Assembly: GCA_943369295.1 (NCBI GenBank)
Contig: CALRMU020000001.1
Location: 496,001-560,000 of the forward strand
DNA length: 64,000 nt
Direction of reading: 5' to 3'
From: JAKRSE01 sp943369295
GTDB lineage: Bacteria; Armatimonadota; Fimbriimonadia; Fimbriimonadales; Fimbriimonadaceae
Shown here: positions 16,032 through 24,493 of the stretch, in pieces
How positions within the stretch are numbered: the first letter of the stretch is position 1
Layout: each line of letters opens with the position of its first letter
Position numbers and translations under genes: made by a program
Notes under the pieces: model-generated
Databases searched by the model: none
What the model was told of the DNA's origin: nothing
The model's input: only the letters and a program-made list of their open reading frames with translations

Positions 16032-17864
16032 TCACGGCAGAACGGAGGCGGGTTTTTCTGGCAGAGCCAATGAAAATCCTTCGATCTTGGAACCACCCTT
16101 TCCGCAGAAGATGGAGATCTGAGCCTTGATGAAGTCCTTTTCGTCCGCTTCGGCCAGATTCAAAAACTGGTTGGCGTTGCGGTCGAAAAGGGGGAACCAG
16201 CTTGACTGAACCTGCACCATCAGCTTGTGGCCCCTCTTCCACGTGTGGAAGGTGTCGTTGAGGGGCAGCTTCACCCAATCCGGAAGGTTGGCTACAAATG
16301 GGCGAGGGGTGGTGAATGAGTGTCGATAGCGGCCCCGCATGATCTCACCTCTGATCAATCTCTGAGTGCCGTCAGGAAGGACGTCAATCATCTTGACCAC
16401 GTAGTCAGCGTCGGTTCCGGTTGTCGAGGTTCTAAGGTGGGCTAAAAGTGGTCCTGCCAGAGTCAGGTCGGCAGCAAGGGGTTCTGAAGTCCAAGTCGCC
16501 ACGTCGGGCCGACCCTCCAAAAATCTCTGGTCGTCCACCATGTAGGTGGCTGTTCTAGAAGTTTGAGGCTGCTTCTGGTAGGGCACCGGCGAGGCAGGGT
16601 CGGCATCGTACTTGGTGACGCTTGCAGGCTGTTCAGAAGCTGAACCGATGTTTAGCTTTCCGCCAGATTCCAGCGATACCACCCATGGCTTCGCAGTCTT
16701 GGGTGGCCAGGCAGCGAAGCCGTGCCACCTGTTTCCGCCTGTTTCAAATACAGTCGCTTTGTTGATTTTGGGGGCCGGACCGCCTTTTAGGTGGTGAAGC
16801 CAAAAAGGAGTTTCGATTTTTTCCCTGTACCAAGTGCCTGTGTCACTGCCCCATTCGGCGGGTCCAAGTCGGTTGGCGCGGCCGCCCCATTGACCGTGCG
16901 ACCAGGGCCCCATCACCAAATAAGTGGGGGTTTTAGGGTTGAACCTTTCTGTGTAGGCATGAACGTTAAGGGCTCCCCAAAGGTCTTCGGCGTCAAACCA
17001 GCCTCCGACAGTCAGCATAGGGACCTTAACATCCTTCATCTGGTGGGGAACGCTGCGGCTCTGCCAGTACTCATCGTAATCTGGGTGCCTCATCAAGTCG
17101 TTCCAATAAGAGGAAGCCCCCTTGAAGTACTTGAGGTTGGCGTTCTTTAAGGGGCCGAGTTCCAAAAAGAACTTGTAGGCATCGCCCTGGTAGTTGACAT
17201 TGAACGTATCAGTGTAAAACTCGGGTGGCCCGGCGTTTTTGCTTCCAAACCAAGTGATGAATTCAAAAGCTGACTGGAGGAAGAGGGCCCCAAAGTGGTG
17301 GTCGTCGTCGCCGATCCACCAGTTGGCGGTGGGAGCTTGGGGGCTGGAGGCAGCCAGAGCGGGGTGGTTCCTAATCGAGCCCAAAGCAGCGTAGCCGCCG
17401 GGGTAGGAAACCCCTGTGATGCCGACCTTTCCGTTCGATTCCTTCAGTTTAGAAAGCTGATCAATCGTGTCCCATGCATCTGTGGTCTCATCTGCATCTT
17501 TGCCCTGGGGGTGCTGGTTTACGGGGCGGAGCTCCGAAAAAGTGCCTTCAGACATGAACCGTCCGCGCACATCTTGGTAGGCGAAAATAAAGCCAGCTTT
17601 CACCAGTGGGTCGCTGTCGTTTTTGGTCAGCTTGGTTCTGCCATAGCGTCCAGCCTGGTAGGGGGTTCTTTCAAGCAGAATCGGGTGCTTGCCGGTGGTT
17701 CCGGCAGGGATTTCCAAAATGGTGTGCAGCGCCGTCCCATCTCGCATCTTCATGCGAATCTCTCTCTGCTCGTACTCGACTGGCGCGGCAGAAAGGATCG
17801 AAGCGGCTGCTAGACCAAAACCCAAGAAAACTAGTCTGCGGATTCGGCCTTCAGGATGAGACAT
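16032..17864 (-). CDS. exported CocE/NonD-family hydrolase
   Basis: An alpha/beta hydrolase of the CocE / X-Pro dipeptidyl-peptidase superfamily, acting on esters or peptide-like bonds. The ATG at 17864 gives a 610-residue precursor with a signal peptide (RRLVFLGFGLAAASILSAAP). The catalytic triad can be read as Ser153 in GVSYPGGYAALG, Asp291 in VGGWFDAEDLWG and His323 in MGPWSHGQWGG. The C-terminal region carries the jelly-roll typical of the family, with TDADYVVKMIDVLPDGTQR. The frame is open 135 bp further upstream, but that stretch overlaps the divergent promoter region. It is divergent from holB (81 bp gap). The substrate is unknown. Confidence 0.92.
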   Translation of the reverse strand: MSHPEGRIRRLVFLGFGLAAASILSAAPVEYEQREIRMKMRDGTALHTILEIPAGTTGKHPILLERTPYQAGRYGRTKLTKNDSDPLVKAGFIFAYQDVRGRFMSEGTFSELRPVNQHPQGKDADETTDAWDTIDQLSKLKESNGKVGITGVSYPGGYAALGSIRNHPALAASSPQAPTANWWIGDDDHHFGALFLQSAFEFITWFGSKNAGPPEFYTDTFNVNYQGDAYKFFLELGPLKNANLKYFKGASSYWNDLMRHPDYDEYWQSRSVPHQMKDVKVPMLTVGGWFDAEDLWGALNVHAYTERFNPKTPTYLVMGPWSHGQWGGRANRLGPAEWGSDTGTWYREKIETPFWLHHLKGGPAPKINKATVFETGGNRWHGFAAWPPKTAKPWVVSLESGGKLNIGSASEQPASVTKYDADPASPVPYQKQPQTSRTATYMVDDQRFLEGRPDVATWTSEPLAADLTLAGPLLAHLRTSTTGTDADYVVKMIDVLPDGTQRLIRGEIMRGRYRHSFTTPRPFVANLPDWVKLPLNDTFHTWKRGHKLMVQVQSSWFPLFDRNANQFLNLAEADEKDFIKAQISIFCGKGGSKIEGFSLALPEKPASVLP

Positions 17865-17945
17865 AGGGGTCAGTATGGCTGCTAGTGACCAGAAGATTCC
17901 AGGCGGATAGCCAACGCCTGCCATCCAGGTACAACAGAACCTCCG

Positions 17946-18872
17946 ATGTCCGGCGCCTACCCCACCTTTATGTCTTGGCAGGGAGTCACTGGCGCCCAAA
18001 AGCTCCTAAAGAGGCTGTCTGTCGGGGATATGGGCATTCATGCCGTGCTGATTTACGGCAGAGCAGGCAGCGGAAAGACCACTCTCGCCAAGGCTTTTGC
18101 TCAAATGTGGATGTGCCGATCCACTACTGAAGCTGGTCCCTGCGGGGAGTGCGGGGTCTGCAAGTCGCTGGAAGCAGATCGATCCGTGGATATTCAATGG
18201 GTTCATCCATGGGGTGCCCAAAATCTTATCAAGCGAAGCGCGGTTGCTGAGCCCAGTCCAAGTGATAAGGATGCCTATAAAGGCGTCTATGCCAGGCAGT
18301 TCTTTCGGACCCGCCCTTTGATGGCCCGCCATAAGGTGATGGTCTTTGAAGATTCGGAGAAGATGAACGCCGATGCCGCCAATGCTCTGTTGAAGACTTT
18401 GGAAGAGCCAGGCGACCACGTCAAACTCATTCTAACCACCAGCGAGTTAGGCAGGGTTTTGCCGACTCTCCGATCCCGCTGTCTCTGCGTCGCCTGTCCT
18501 TCAGCCGCTCCAGAAACTCCCCATCCTTTCGCCGATTCCTTGGGCGAGATGGCCAGGATTCAAGAACACGATACGGCTTACGCAAAAATCCTTGCTGCCT
18601 TAGAGAATCAGTTTGATAAGATTCCGCATTCGGCTCTTTCTTTAGGAATGGCCTCCAGGCAGGCAGCAGAATCCCTGGCAGATTCAACAGGTTGGAATGT
18701 AAGGCAGGCTAATGCAGAAATCGCACGCTGCATTGCTTCATGGGTTAGGGCCAGGCGCCCCGATAGGACCTCCTTCCTGGCCTCAGCAGCTTCTTTACAC
18801 AGAACTCTGCTTCAAAATGGGTCTGCTCCAATCGGATTTGACCAACTTTTTTCTACGCTTGAGTCACAATAA
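17946..18872 (+). CDS. holB: DNA polymerase III delta' subunit
   Basis: Clamp-loader subunit of the replicative polymerase. Length is 308 residues. The AAA+ core shows the P-loop GRAGSGKTTLAKAF near residues 39-52 and the zinc module Cys residues in CGECGVCKSLEADRS. The delta'/gamma-type motif NADAANALLKTLEEP is present, as is TLRSRC, which carries the conserved SRC motif. The intact Walker A is unusual for E. coli delta' but common in other phyla, so it could also be called gamma/tau-like. It lacks the C-terminal tau part. It lies 39 bp upstream of an ECF sigma gene on the same strand. Confidence 0.88.
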   Translation: MSGAYPTFMSWQGVTGAQKLLKRLSVGDMGIHAVLIYGRAGSGKTTLAKAFAQMWMCRSTTEAGPCGECGVCKSLEADRSVDIQWVHPWGAQNLIKRSAVAEPSPSDKDAYKGVYARQFFRTRPLMARHKVMVFEDSEKMNADAANALLKTLEEPGDHVKLILTTSELGRVLPTLRSRCLCVACPSAAPETPHPFADSLGEMARIQEHDTAYAKILAALENQFDKIPHSALSLGMASRQAAESLADSTGWNVRQANAEIARCIASWVRARRPDRTSFLASAASLHRTLLQNGSAPIGFDQLFSTLESQ

Positions 18873-18900
18873 GGAACTTGTTTGGGCGGGATTACTGTAT
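18873..18900 (+). promoter_or_regulatory. candidate ECF promoter for the sigma-anti-sigma cluster
   Basis: GGAACTT at 18873-18879 matches the classical sigma-E -35 sequence and lies about 18 bp before TGTATC. The start codon follows at 18912, so the leader would be very short. If real, the cluster controls itself, as is usual for rpoE operons. The -10 match is weak. Confidence 0.35.
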
Positions 18901-18911
18901 CCCCTGTAGCC

Positions 18912-19511
18912 ATGAGCGTAATGTCATCCCTGGTCAATGCCTTGACCTTCAGGCGCGAGGAGAGGAAGCCTCTGTTCGAGCGCCTGATGAAGGAGACGTC
19001 GCGCCAAGCCTACGGTGTTGCCTATCGATTGACAGGCAACGAAACTGAGGCTGAAGAACTGGTCCAAGAGACTTACGTTCGGGCCTTTAGGTTCTTCCAC
19101 CGCTACGACGAAAATCTCCCCTTCGCATCCTGGATTTACAGGATCATGACGAACATTCATATCGATGCCTCGAGAAGGAGGCAGAGAATCAAGTTCGTCA
19201 GCATGGAACTGGACAGCCCAGATGGCACCAGAACCATGGAACTCGCCGATGAATCCGCGAAGACCGATGCAGGCCTTTGGGATCAAATCCTAGAAGAACC
19301 TTTGCAGATGGGCCTGAAGGCAATGAACCCTGAGTTCAGAACTGCGTTGGTGCTTGCAGACGTAGAAGGATTTGCCTACGAAGAGGTTGCGGAAATGATG
19401 GGAACCACCGTCGGAACCGTGAGATCAAGGATTCACAGAGCCCGAAAGATTCTTAAGGAGTACATTGTGCAGCAGGCTCCCCACCTTGTTCCAAGGGAGG
19501 GAGGCAAGTGA
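18912..19511 (+). CDS. ECF sigma factor (RpoE-like)
   Basis: A 199-residue sigma factor. Region 2 shows QAYGVAYRLTGNETEAEELV, ETYVRAFRFFHRYDEN and FASWIYRIMTNIHIDASRRR. Region 4 shows MNPEFRTALVLADVEGFAY and AEMMGTTVGTVRSRIHRA. The ATG at 18912 was chosen over upstream in-frame TTG because the protein would otherwise begin inside the putative promoter. The stop overlaps the anti-sigma start (GTGA), so the two are translationally coupled. With the following RseB-like and HtrA genes it forms an envelope-stress cluster. Confidence 0.93.
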   Translation: MSVMSSLVNALTFRREERKPLFERLMKETSRQAYGVAYRLTGNETEAEELVQETYVRAFRFFHRYDENLPFASWIYRIMTNIHIDASRRRQRIKFVSMELDSPDGTRTMELADESAKTDAGLWDQILEEPLQMGLKAMNPEFRTALVLADVEGFAYEEVAEMMGTTVGTVRSRIHRARKILKEYIVQQAPHLVPREGGK

Positions 19512-19954
19512 ACTGTCTGACCTGCAAAAATGTACTCTCTGCCTACCGAGACCAGGAACTTGGCGGCAGGGAAATGCTTGCAGTGAGAGCTCACCTCTCT
19601 GAGTGTGAGGAGTGCCGTCAGGAGCTGGCCGCGATCGAAGCGATCCACCGTGCTCTCGGGCGTTTAAATGAGGTCCCCGTTCCTACGGGACTGGAGAATA
19701 GGATTCATGGCGCAGTCTTCCGACCAAAACCCAAAACAGGGGCTCCATTACAAATGGCAGCCTGGGGAGGTTTGGCGGCGACTGCGGCACTCTGCGCTGT
19801 TCTCGTTTTTCAGCTTTCCAACCCGTCAGGCGGAAGGCCCATTGCAAATGGAGATGAAAGGCCAGCAAACGATCTTGCCCTTTCAAACTCAGCAGACCCT
19901 CTGGGTGTCTATGTCCCGGTCCTCAGCGTTTCAGACCCTGGCCCGGGCCAGTAG
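19508..19954 (+). CDS. zinc-finger anti-sigma factor
   Basis: A 148-residue single-pass membrane protein. The cytoplasmic N-terminus has the anti-sigma zinc motif HLSECEECR (His29, Cys33, Cys36) with an upstream Cys pair (CLTCKNVLSAYRDQEL). One membrane helix follows at about residues 82-102 (AAWGGLAATAALCAVLVF), then a short outer segment. Such proteins hold the ECF factor at the membrane until stress triggers their cleavage. The GTG start at 19508 overlaps the sigma stop, and its 3' end overlaps the RseB-like gene by 44 bp in another frame. The pairing with the sigma factor is inferred from context and is strong. Confidence 0.9.
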   Translation: MNCLTCKNVLSAYRDQELGGREMLAVRAHLSECEECRQELAAIEAIHRALGRLNEVPVPTGLENRIHGAVFRPKPKTGAPLQMAAWGGLAATAALCAVLVFQLSNPSGGRPIANGDERPANDLALSNSADPLGVYVPVLSVSDPGPGQ

Positions 19955-20957
19955 AAACTTAGGACTGCTTCCGGCGGCGATTTTTCCCCTGTGGCTCTGG
20001 GGTCCAACGGCAAATCCGTTGGATCTGCTTTCTCGCACCTTTCAGAACCATAGAAGAACCTCGCTGGAAATGGTCCAAGTGAAGCGGCCCTTTTTTGAGC
20101 AGGAAGAAGTGACTCTTCGTGTGGCCATTGATCCAGCCCGACGAATGAGGGTGGATGTCCTCAGGCCTTTAGTTCATGAAGGTGTGGTGAGCGTTGATGA
20201 CGGCAAGACCCTTAAGACGTACTACCCTGACCTGAACCGTACAGTCAGTCAAGTCAGCCCTGTCTTAAGAAAACCAGATAACGCCGGCCGCCTGAAGCTG
20301 ATTGAAACCAACTACACTCTTAGCGCAGATGCCGGACCAAGAGTGGCTGGCCGCCCGACTTTTCAGATCCTTCTAAAGCCCAAAAATCGCAGCCTTCCCG
20401 GTCAGGCCATATTTGTTGATGAAGAGAAGTTTCTGCCTCTCCGGATCCTGGCAGACATAGAAGAAGATCAGCGCGTCACCATTCTTGATACGGTGTTTGT
20501 CCGGTACGGCCGCCCTTCTCGCAGCATCAGGTTTTCCGTTCCAGAAGGAAAAGGCATCCAAACCCAGAAGGCATGGGGGCCGGTCTATATCAAGGATCCT
20601 TCTGATGAGGCGGACAGTTTGGGGTTCAGTCCCCAGATTCCAAAAAGGCTGCCCTTCGGCTTCACCGTCCAATCCATGGCTCTTCAGGGCAGCCCAACAA
20701 AGCCAGTCTTGGCGATAACTCTGTCTGATGGTCTTTTGTCCACAAACATCTTTTTGTGGTCCAAGGCAGTGCATGGCAGGGTGAACCCCATTTCGCGCGA
20801 CCCTCTTTTTGAACGTGATGGAGTCTTTTTTGCCGTTTATGGCGACTCTCCTCCCCAATTGGCAAGAACTCTGCTCTCAGTGTTCGTCATAGAAAAGAGG
20901 GCCTCGGCCCTGCAACGAAGTGGGACCGGGAACATATCCCGACCCCCTGCACGTTAG
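19911..20957 (+). CDS. RseB/MucB-like sigma-E regulatory protein
   Basis: A 348-residue exported protein with an N-terminal hydrophobic segment (NLGLLPAAIFPLWLWGP). After it comes a LolA/RseB-type fold with RRTSLEMVQVKRPFFEQEE and VSVDDGKTLKTYYPDL. In proteobacteria RseB binds the anti-sigma RseA outside the membrane and shields it from cleavage, releasing on lipid or misfolded-protein signals. The order sigma, anti-sigma, RseB-like, HtrA supports the same role here. The ATG at 19911 lies inside the end of the anti-sigma gene; the frame is open further upstream, but that part reads as shadow. The sequence similarity is moderate and the family call is partly from context. Confidence 0.75.
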   Translation: MSRSSAFQTLARASRNLGLLPAAIFPLWLWGPTANPLDLLSRTFQNHRRTSLEMVQVKRPFFEQEEVTLRVAIDPARRMRVDVLRPLVHEGVVSVDDGKTLKTYYPDLNRTVSQVSPVLRKPDNAGRLKLIETNYTLSADAGPRVAGRPTFQILLKPKNRSLPGQAIFVDEEKFLPLRILADIEEDQRVTILDTVFVRYGRPSRSIRFSVPEGKGIQTQKAWGPVYIKDPSDEADSLGFSPQIPKRLPFGFTVQSMALQGSPTKPVLAITLSDGLLSTNIFLWSKAVHGRVNPISRDPLFERDGVFFAVYGDSPPQLARTLLSVFVIEKRASALQRSGTGNISRPPAR

Positions 20958-21010
20958 TTTTCTCACCACAAGCCCGAGAGGGCCGGAAAAAGAACAAGGA
21001 GATATAGAAA

Positions 21011-22570
21011 GTGAAGAACAAGCTCACCCGCAACTGGCCGTACTTCGTCATCGGAGCGGGAGCCCTCATGGCAGTCGGCGTCACTGCCTCAAGCGCAGGG
21101 TTCAAGCCCGGCATGCCCAGCCTGCCTGGAACGCCTGCTTTCATGACCCCAGTGAGGACGAGTGCCCTCTCCTCTACCCCGGGCATGACTGAGCTTCGCA
21201 ATCTCAACGACACTTTCGCCGAGATTTCTGCCTCAATCTCTCCTTCGGTCGTCCAGATTCAGCCAAGGTCTCAGGGTGGCCAGGGCGGAATGAACGGCTC
21301 TGGAAGCGGCTTCATTTATCGTGCTGATGGCTGGATTGTCACCAACGACCATGTGGTGAATGGCCAGTCTGAAGTCAAGGTGGTTATGCACGACGGCCGT
21401 GAGTACACGGGCAAGGTCTATGCAGCCAACGATCCGCAGATCGACCTTGCTGTGGTGAAGATTGAAGCCAACGATCTGCAGACTCTGGCCCTTGGAGATA
21501 TGCGAAACGTCCGGCCTGGTCAGTTCACCCTGGCCGTCGGTTCTCCCTTCGGCCTTGAAAGCACTGTGACCGTCGGTCATGTCAGCGCTTTGAACCGCCC
21601 TGGTCAGGTTTTTGACCCCCGAATCGGAACTCAGCGCAGCTATGCAGGCATGATCCAGACCGATGCTGCCATCAACCCCGGCAACAGCGGTGGACCACTG
21701 CTGAACATCGATGGTGAGGTGATCGGCGTCAACTCGACGATCAACACTTTGACTGGTGCCAGCGCTGGAGTCGGATTTGCCATTCCTTCAACCACGGTCA
21801 AGGTTGTGGCCGATGAGCTGATCAACACCAAGAAGTTCGACCGAGGATTCCTGGGAGTCGAGTTCGACACCGACATCAAGCCTTATCAGCTTAAGGAACT
21901 AGGAATCGAAGGTGGAGCCAAGGTTGCGGGAGTGCCTGAAGATGGCCCCTCCTACAAGGCTGGTCTCAGAGCCAATGACATCATTCTTCAGGTTGACAAC
22001 GACAAGGTCAACACTTCGAACGATCTGCTCTTGACCATGTATCGCCGATCACCTGGCGATTCGGTTTCAGTGCGGTATCTGCGTGGCGGCAAGGTCGAAA
22101 CGGCTTCGGTGAAGCTGAGCGACATGACAGCCACTATGAGAGAGCGATCTCAGCCTCAGAGGTCAATGCCTCAGCAGAGAGATCCGAGAGAGCTCTTCAG
22201 AGAGTTTGGACCCGACGTCTTCCGAAACTTTGAGGAAGATGGATCTGGTGCTCCTGTGCCAGAAGGCAAGCCCCGACTCGGCGTAAGCATCGATCAGATC
22301 GGTGAGACGCAGAAGAGGCAGTTCGGACTGACGGGCGACATCAAGGGAGTCGTGGTGACCACGGTTGCGCCTGACTCTGTAGCCTCGAAGTTTGGAATCA
22401 GACCTGGCGACGTGATCACTCAGATTCAGTCGAACAAGATCGAGACCCCTCAGGATGTGACTAAGTCTCTGGAGAAGATTCAGTGGCAGCAGAACGTGAC
22501 CATCAAGACCATTAGGTTCAAGGATGGCCAGAGGCAGGAGAGCACTGTCTCGATGCCCTTCGCTCCCTAA
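21011..22570 (+). CDS. HtrA/DegP-type serine protease with two PDZ domains
   Basis: Envelope protease-chaperone of 519 residues. An N-terminal membrane anchor or signal (WPYFVIGAGALMAVGVTASS) precedes a trypsin-like domain with catalytic His114 (TNDHVVNG), Asp145 (DLAVVKI) and Ser226 (NPGNSGGPLLN). PDZ1 begins about residue 285 (GFLGVEFDTDI) and PDZ2 about residue 425 (PRLGVSIDQIG). A Gln/Arg/Pro-rich linker joins them (SQPQRSMPQQRDPRE). The GTG at 21011 has AAGGAG 9 bp upstream. The gene follows the RseB-like gene by 53 bp, so it is a probable member of the sigma-E-type stress response. The terminator at 22590 closes the cluster. Confidence 0.95.
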   Translation: MKNKLTRNWPYFVIGAGALMAVGVTASSAGFKPGMPSLPGTPAFMTPVRTSALSSTPGMTELRNLNDTFAEISASISPSVVQIQPRSQGGQGGMNGSGSGFIYRADGWIVTNDHVVNGQSEVKVVMHDGREYTGKVYAANDPQIDLAVVKIEANDLQTLALGDMRNVRPGQFTLAVGSPFGLESTVTVGHVSALNRPGQVFDPRIGTQRSYAGMIQTDAAINPGNSGGPLLNIDGEVIGVNSTINTLTGASAGVGFAIPSTTVKVVADELINTKKFDRGFLGVEFDTDIKPYQLKELGIEGGAKVAGVPEDGPSYKAGLRANDIILQVDNDKVNTSNDLLLTMYRRSPGDSVSVRYLRGGKVETASVKLSDMTATMRERSQPQRSMPQQRDPRELFREFGPDVFRNFEEDGSGAPVPEGKPRLGVSIDQIGETQKRQFGLTGDIKGVVVTTVAPDSVASKFGIRPGDVITQIQSNKIETPQDVTKSLEKIQWQQNVTIKTIRFKDGQRQESTVSMPFAP

Positions 22571-22589
22571 AGAGCTAAGTTCATTAGAG

Positions 22590-22634
22590 CAAATAGGGTG
22601 GGCCGCCTCTAAATGAGGCGGCCCACCCTATTTG
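22590..22634 (+). terminator. strong hairpin terminator after htrA
   Basis: A perfect 20 bp stem (CAAATAGGGTGGGCCGCCTC and its complement) with a 5-base loop, followed by GTGTGTGTTGG. It sits 20 bp after the htrA stop. The arms start with AAAT and end with ATTT, so it could act in both directions and also serve the PEP-CTERM gene on the minus strand. Confidence 0.85.
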
Positions 22635-22653
22635 TGTGTGTTGGTGAGGATAT

Positions 22654-23331
22654 CTAACGCGACTTCTGCCGTCGCTTTTTGATCAGAAGGGCCAAGCCGA
22701 CTCCTCCTGCGAGCATCAACCCAGGCTCGGGTACGGCTTGATATTCAAAATTGTCGAAACCGTATTCTCCATCTCCGCCTTGTCCGGCGTAGTCAATTCT
22801 CACGATCTTGGGCCCTGCGGCAAAAAAGCCAAGAAACTCCGCGTTCTGGCCTCCCGAACCGGCAACATCAAGGTTGTTGAAATCTTGAAAAGTGCCGTTT
22901 TCAAGGTGGACCCTTACATCGCTGCCGCCGTCATCAAGGCTGTAGAGTGAGAAGTAGGAAACAGGGGCTGAGAAATCGAACCTCACTGTACGATTTTCTT
23001 TGAGGGCCAATCCCTTTCCAAAAGGGACAGATCCCCCAAAGAAGGAGGCATTGGACTGGACCTGCATGAAGGGCAAGGCGCTGAGTTCTGAGATGGTCAG
23101 TCCACCTTCAAGAGAGGCTCCGTTGAGATTGGTGCCAAGTGAATAGGATGCAAAGTCCTGAAAAATGTCCCCAGCTGTGATGCCTGCTGCATTCAGCCAA
23201 TTGCTTTTGGTCGCTGCGTTGTTGGCAGAAGTTGAGGAGTTGAAGATGGAAACCTGCCCAAAAGAGGCGGCAATGGCTCCTAGAGCGGCTAAGGAAACGA
23301 GAACTCTCACGCCAGGGTTTCTACCTGGCAA
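22654..23331 (-). CDS. PEP-CTERM sorting-domain protein
   Basis: Exported protein of 225 residues (TTG start at 23331) or 218 (GTG at 23310, which gives the cleaner signal peptide VRVLVSLAALGAIAASFGQ). The C-terminus has the three-part PEP-CTERM tag: VPEPG, a membrane helix (LMLAGGVGLALLI) and the basic end KKRRQKSR. Such tags are recognised by an exosortase, and none is encoded in this window. The mature part is Asn/Ser-rich and ends in a beta-sandwich-like region (KIVRIDYAGQGGDGEYG followed by FDNFEYQ), as in many surface PEP-CTERM proteins. Function unknown. Confidence 0.88.
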   Translation of the reverse strand: MPGRNPGVRVLVSLAALGAIAASFGQVSIFNSSTSANNAATKSNWLNAAGITAGDIFQDFASYSLGTNLNGASLEGGLTISELSALPFMQVQSNASFFGGSVPFGKGLALKENRTVRFDFSAPVSYFSLYSLDDGGSDVRVHLENGTFQDFNNLDVAGSGGQNAEFLGFFAAGPKIVRIDYAGQGGDGEYGFDNFEYQAVPEPGLMLAGGVGLALLIKKRRQKSR

Positions 23332-23417
23332 AATCTGTCTGCCTCATTACAGAGGCATTAAATAAGAGAATCTTAATGCGATCCCCGTAAAAACACTGGC
23401 ATCCCGATGGAATTGGA

Positions 23418-24071
23418 TCAGTTTGCTGGCTCAGATGCCTCAGATCCCGTGGCTTTCTTTTTGAAAATCATGAGGGCAGCCTTGGCGAAAAGCCCGATCG
23501 AGAGGAGGATGACGACCCCAAGAACAGCCTGCCTGGCCCAGGGAAAAGCTCCAAGAAACCAGCCAGCTCCGCCCATAGAACCCACCCAAAGAAGGCTGCC
23601 GGCACTGGCAGAAAGAGCGAAAACCTTGAAGTTCATTTTTCCCATTCCGGCCGCTAAAGATGAGAAGGTGCGGAGGAAGGGCATGGAGGGAGCAAGGATC
23701 ATTGCCTTTGCGCCGTGGGTGGCCAAAAACTCTTCGGTGCTGGCCCTCCTTTCTTGAGTGAAAAGGCCCTTGCCAGACTTAAAGACCTTGTCCCCCAACC
23801 ACATACCTTGACCGTAGTGGGCAAGGCATCCAATGTAGGCCCCCGACCATCCGCTGAAAAGCAGAACAAAGGGATTCGGGGCAGAGGGTTCGGAACGAGC
23901 CAAGACAGCCGCGAGGAAGAGCAGGGTGCTGCCAGGAAGCACTGGCCCGAGAATGAAGCCGGTTTGAGTGAAGGCGACCAGAAAGACGATCAAGGGCGCC
24001 CAGCCAGAGGCTTCCCTAAAAGCCTGGCTCATCGCCGAATCAAAATCGGTTACCGCCTTCAGCCAGTCCAT
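23418..24071 (-). CDS. DedA-family membrane protein
   Basis: Integral membrane protein of the DedA/VTT superfamily; some members flip undecaprenyl phosphate or phospholipids. From the ATG at 24071 it has 217 residues; ATG at 24104 would add 11. Seen are the re-entrant loop motif FILGPVLPGSTLLFLAAVLA and the second one, FLRTFSSLAAGMGKMNFKVF, in which the family usually has RxxPxxR-type residues. Helices follow at GSLLWVGSMGGAGWFLGAF and the C-terminus. It is divergent from a small YjbR-like gene. The ligand here is not known. Confidence 0.85.
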   Translation of the reverse strand: MDWLKAVTDFDSAMSQAFREASGWAPLIVFLVAFTQTGFILGPVLPGSTLLFLAAVLARSEPSAPNPFVLLFSGWSGAYIGCLAHYGQGMWLGDKVFKSGKGLFTQERRASTEEFLATHGAKAMILAPSMPFLRTFSSLAAGMGKMNFKVFALSASAGSLLWVGSMGGAGWFLGAFPWARQAVLGVVILLSIGLFAKAALMIFKKKATGSEASEPAN

Positions 24072-24144
24072 TCTTCTTTTACTTGGACGCCAAGGCGAGA
24101 TCATTTTGATACTTGGGACTATTCACCCTCATAATCAACCAGAA

Positions 24145-24483
24145 ATGACCCTCTCGGCCTTCCTGGATTTCGCCCTCACTTTGCCAGAGACAGAAGAGTC
24201 GCTTTACTATGGCAAGCCAGCGGTCAAAAGGGCGGGGAAGATCATGTTCTCTTTTGGTGAAGCAGAAGTGATTTCGATAAAGCTGGATTGGGACTCCAAG
24301 CTTCGACTCTTAGAGGATAGGCCGGAAGCTTTCTCCGTTACTCCCCATCTCTCTACTTGGCCTTGGGTGCTGGTAAAGCTGACCGAGCTTGAGGATGTTC
24401 AAGGAGAAGAGTTGGCCCGGATGAGCTGGCAGGATGCTACTAAGAAGTCAGTAATTCGCAAGGAGTTCAATATCGCCGAGTAG
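24145..24483 (+). CDS. MmcQ/YjbR-family protein
   Basis: A 112-residue protein of the MmcQ/YjbR family, a CyaY-like alpha/beta fold in cytoplasmic proteins of unclear role, often described as DNA-binding. Seen are FALTLPETEESLYYGKPAVK at the N-terminus, with the conserved TLPxTEE pattern, and WVLVKLTELEDVQGEELARM near the C-terminus, followed by SWQDATKKSVIRK. The ATG at 24145 was chosen since homologues begin just before the LPETEE motif; the longer upstream frame overlaps the DedA gene. The next gene converges on it, 10 bp away. Confidence 0.85.
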   Translation: MTLSAFLDFALTLPETEESLYYGKPAVKRAGKIMFSFGEAEVISIKLDWDSKLRLLEDRPEAFSVTPHLSTWPWVLVKLTELEDVQGEELARMSWQDATKKSVIRKEFNIAE

Positions 24484-24493
24484 TTGACCGGCC

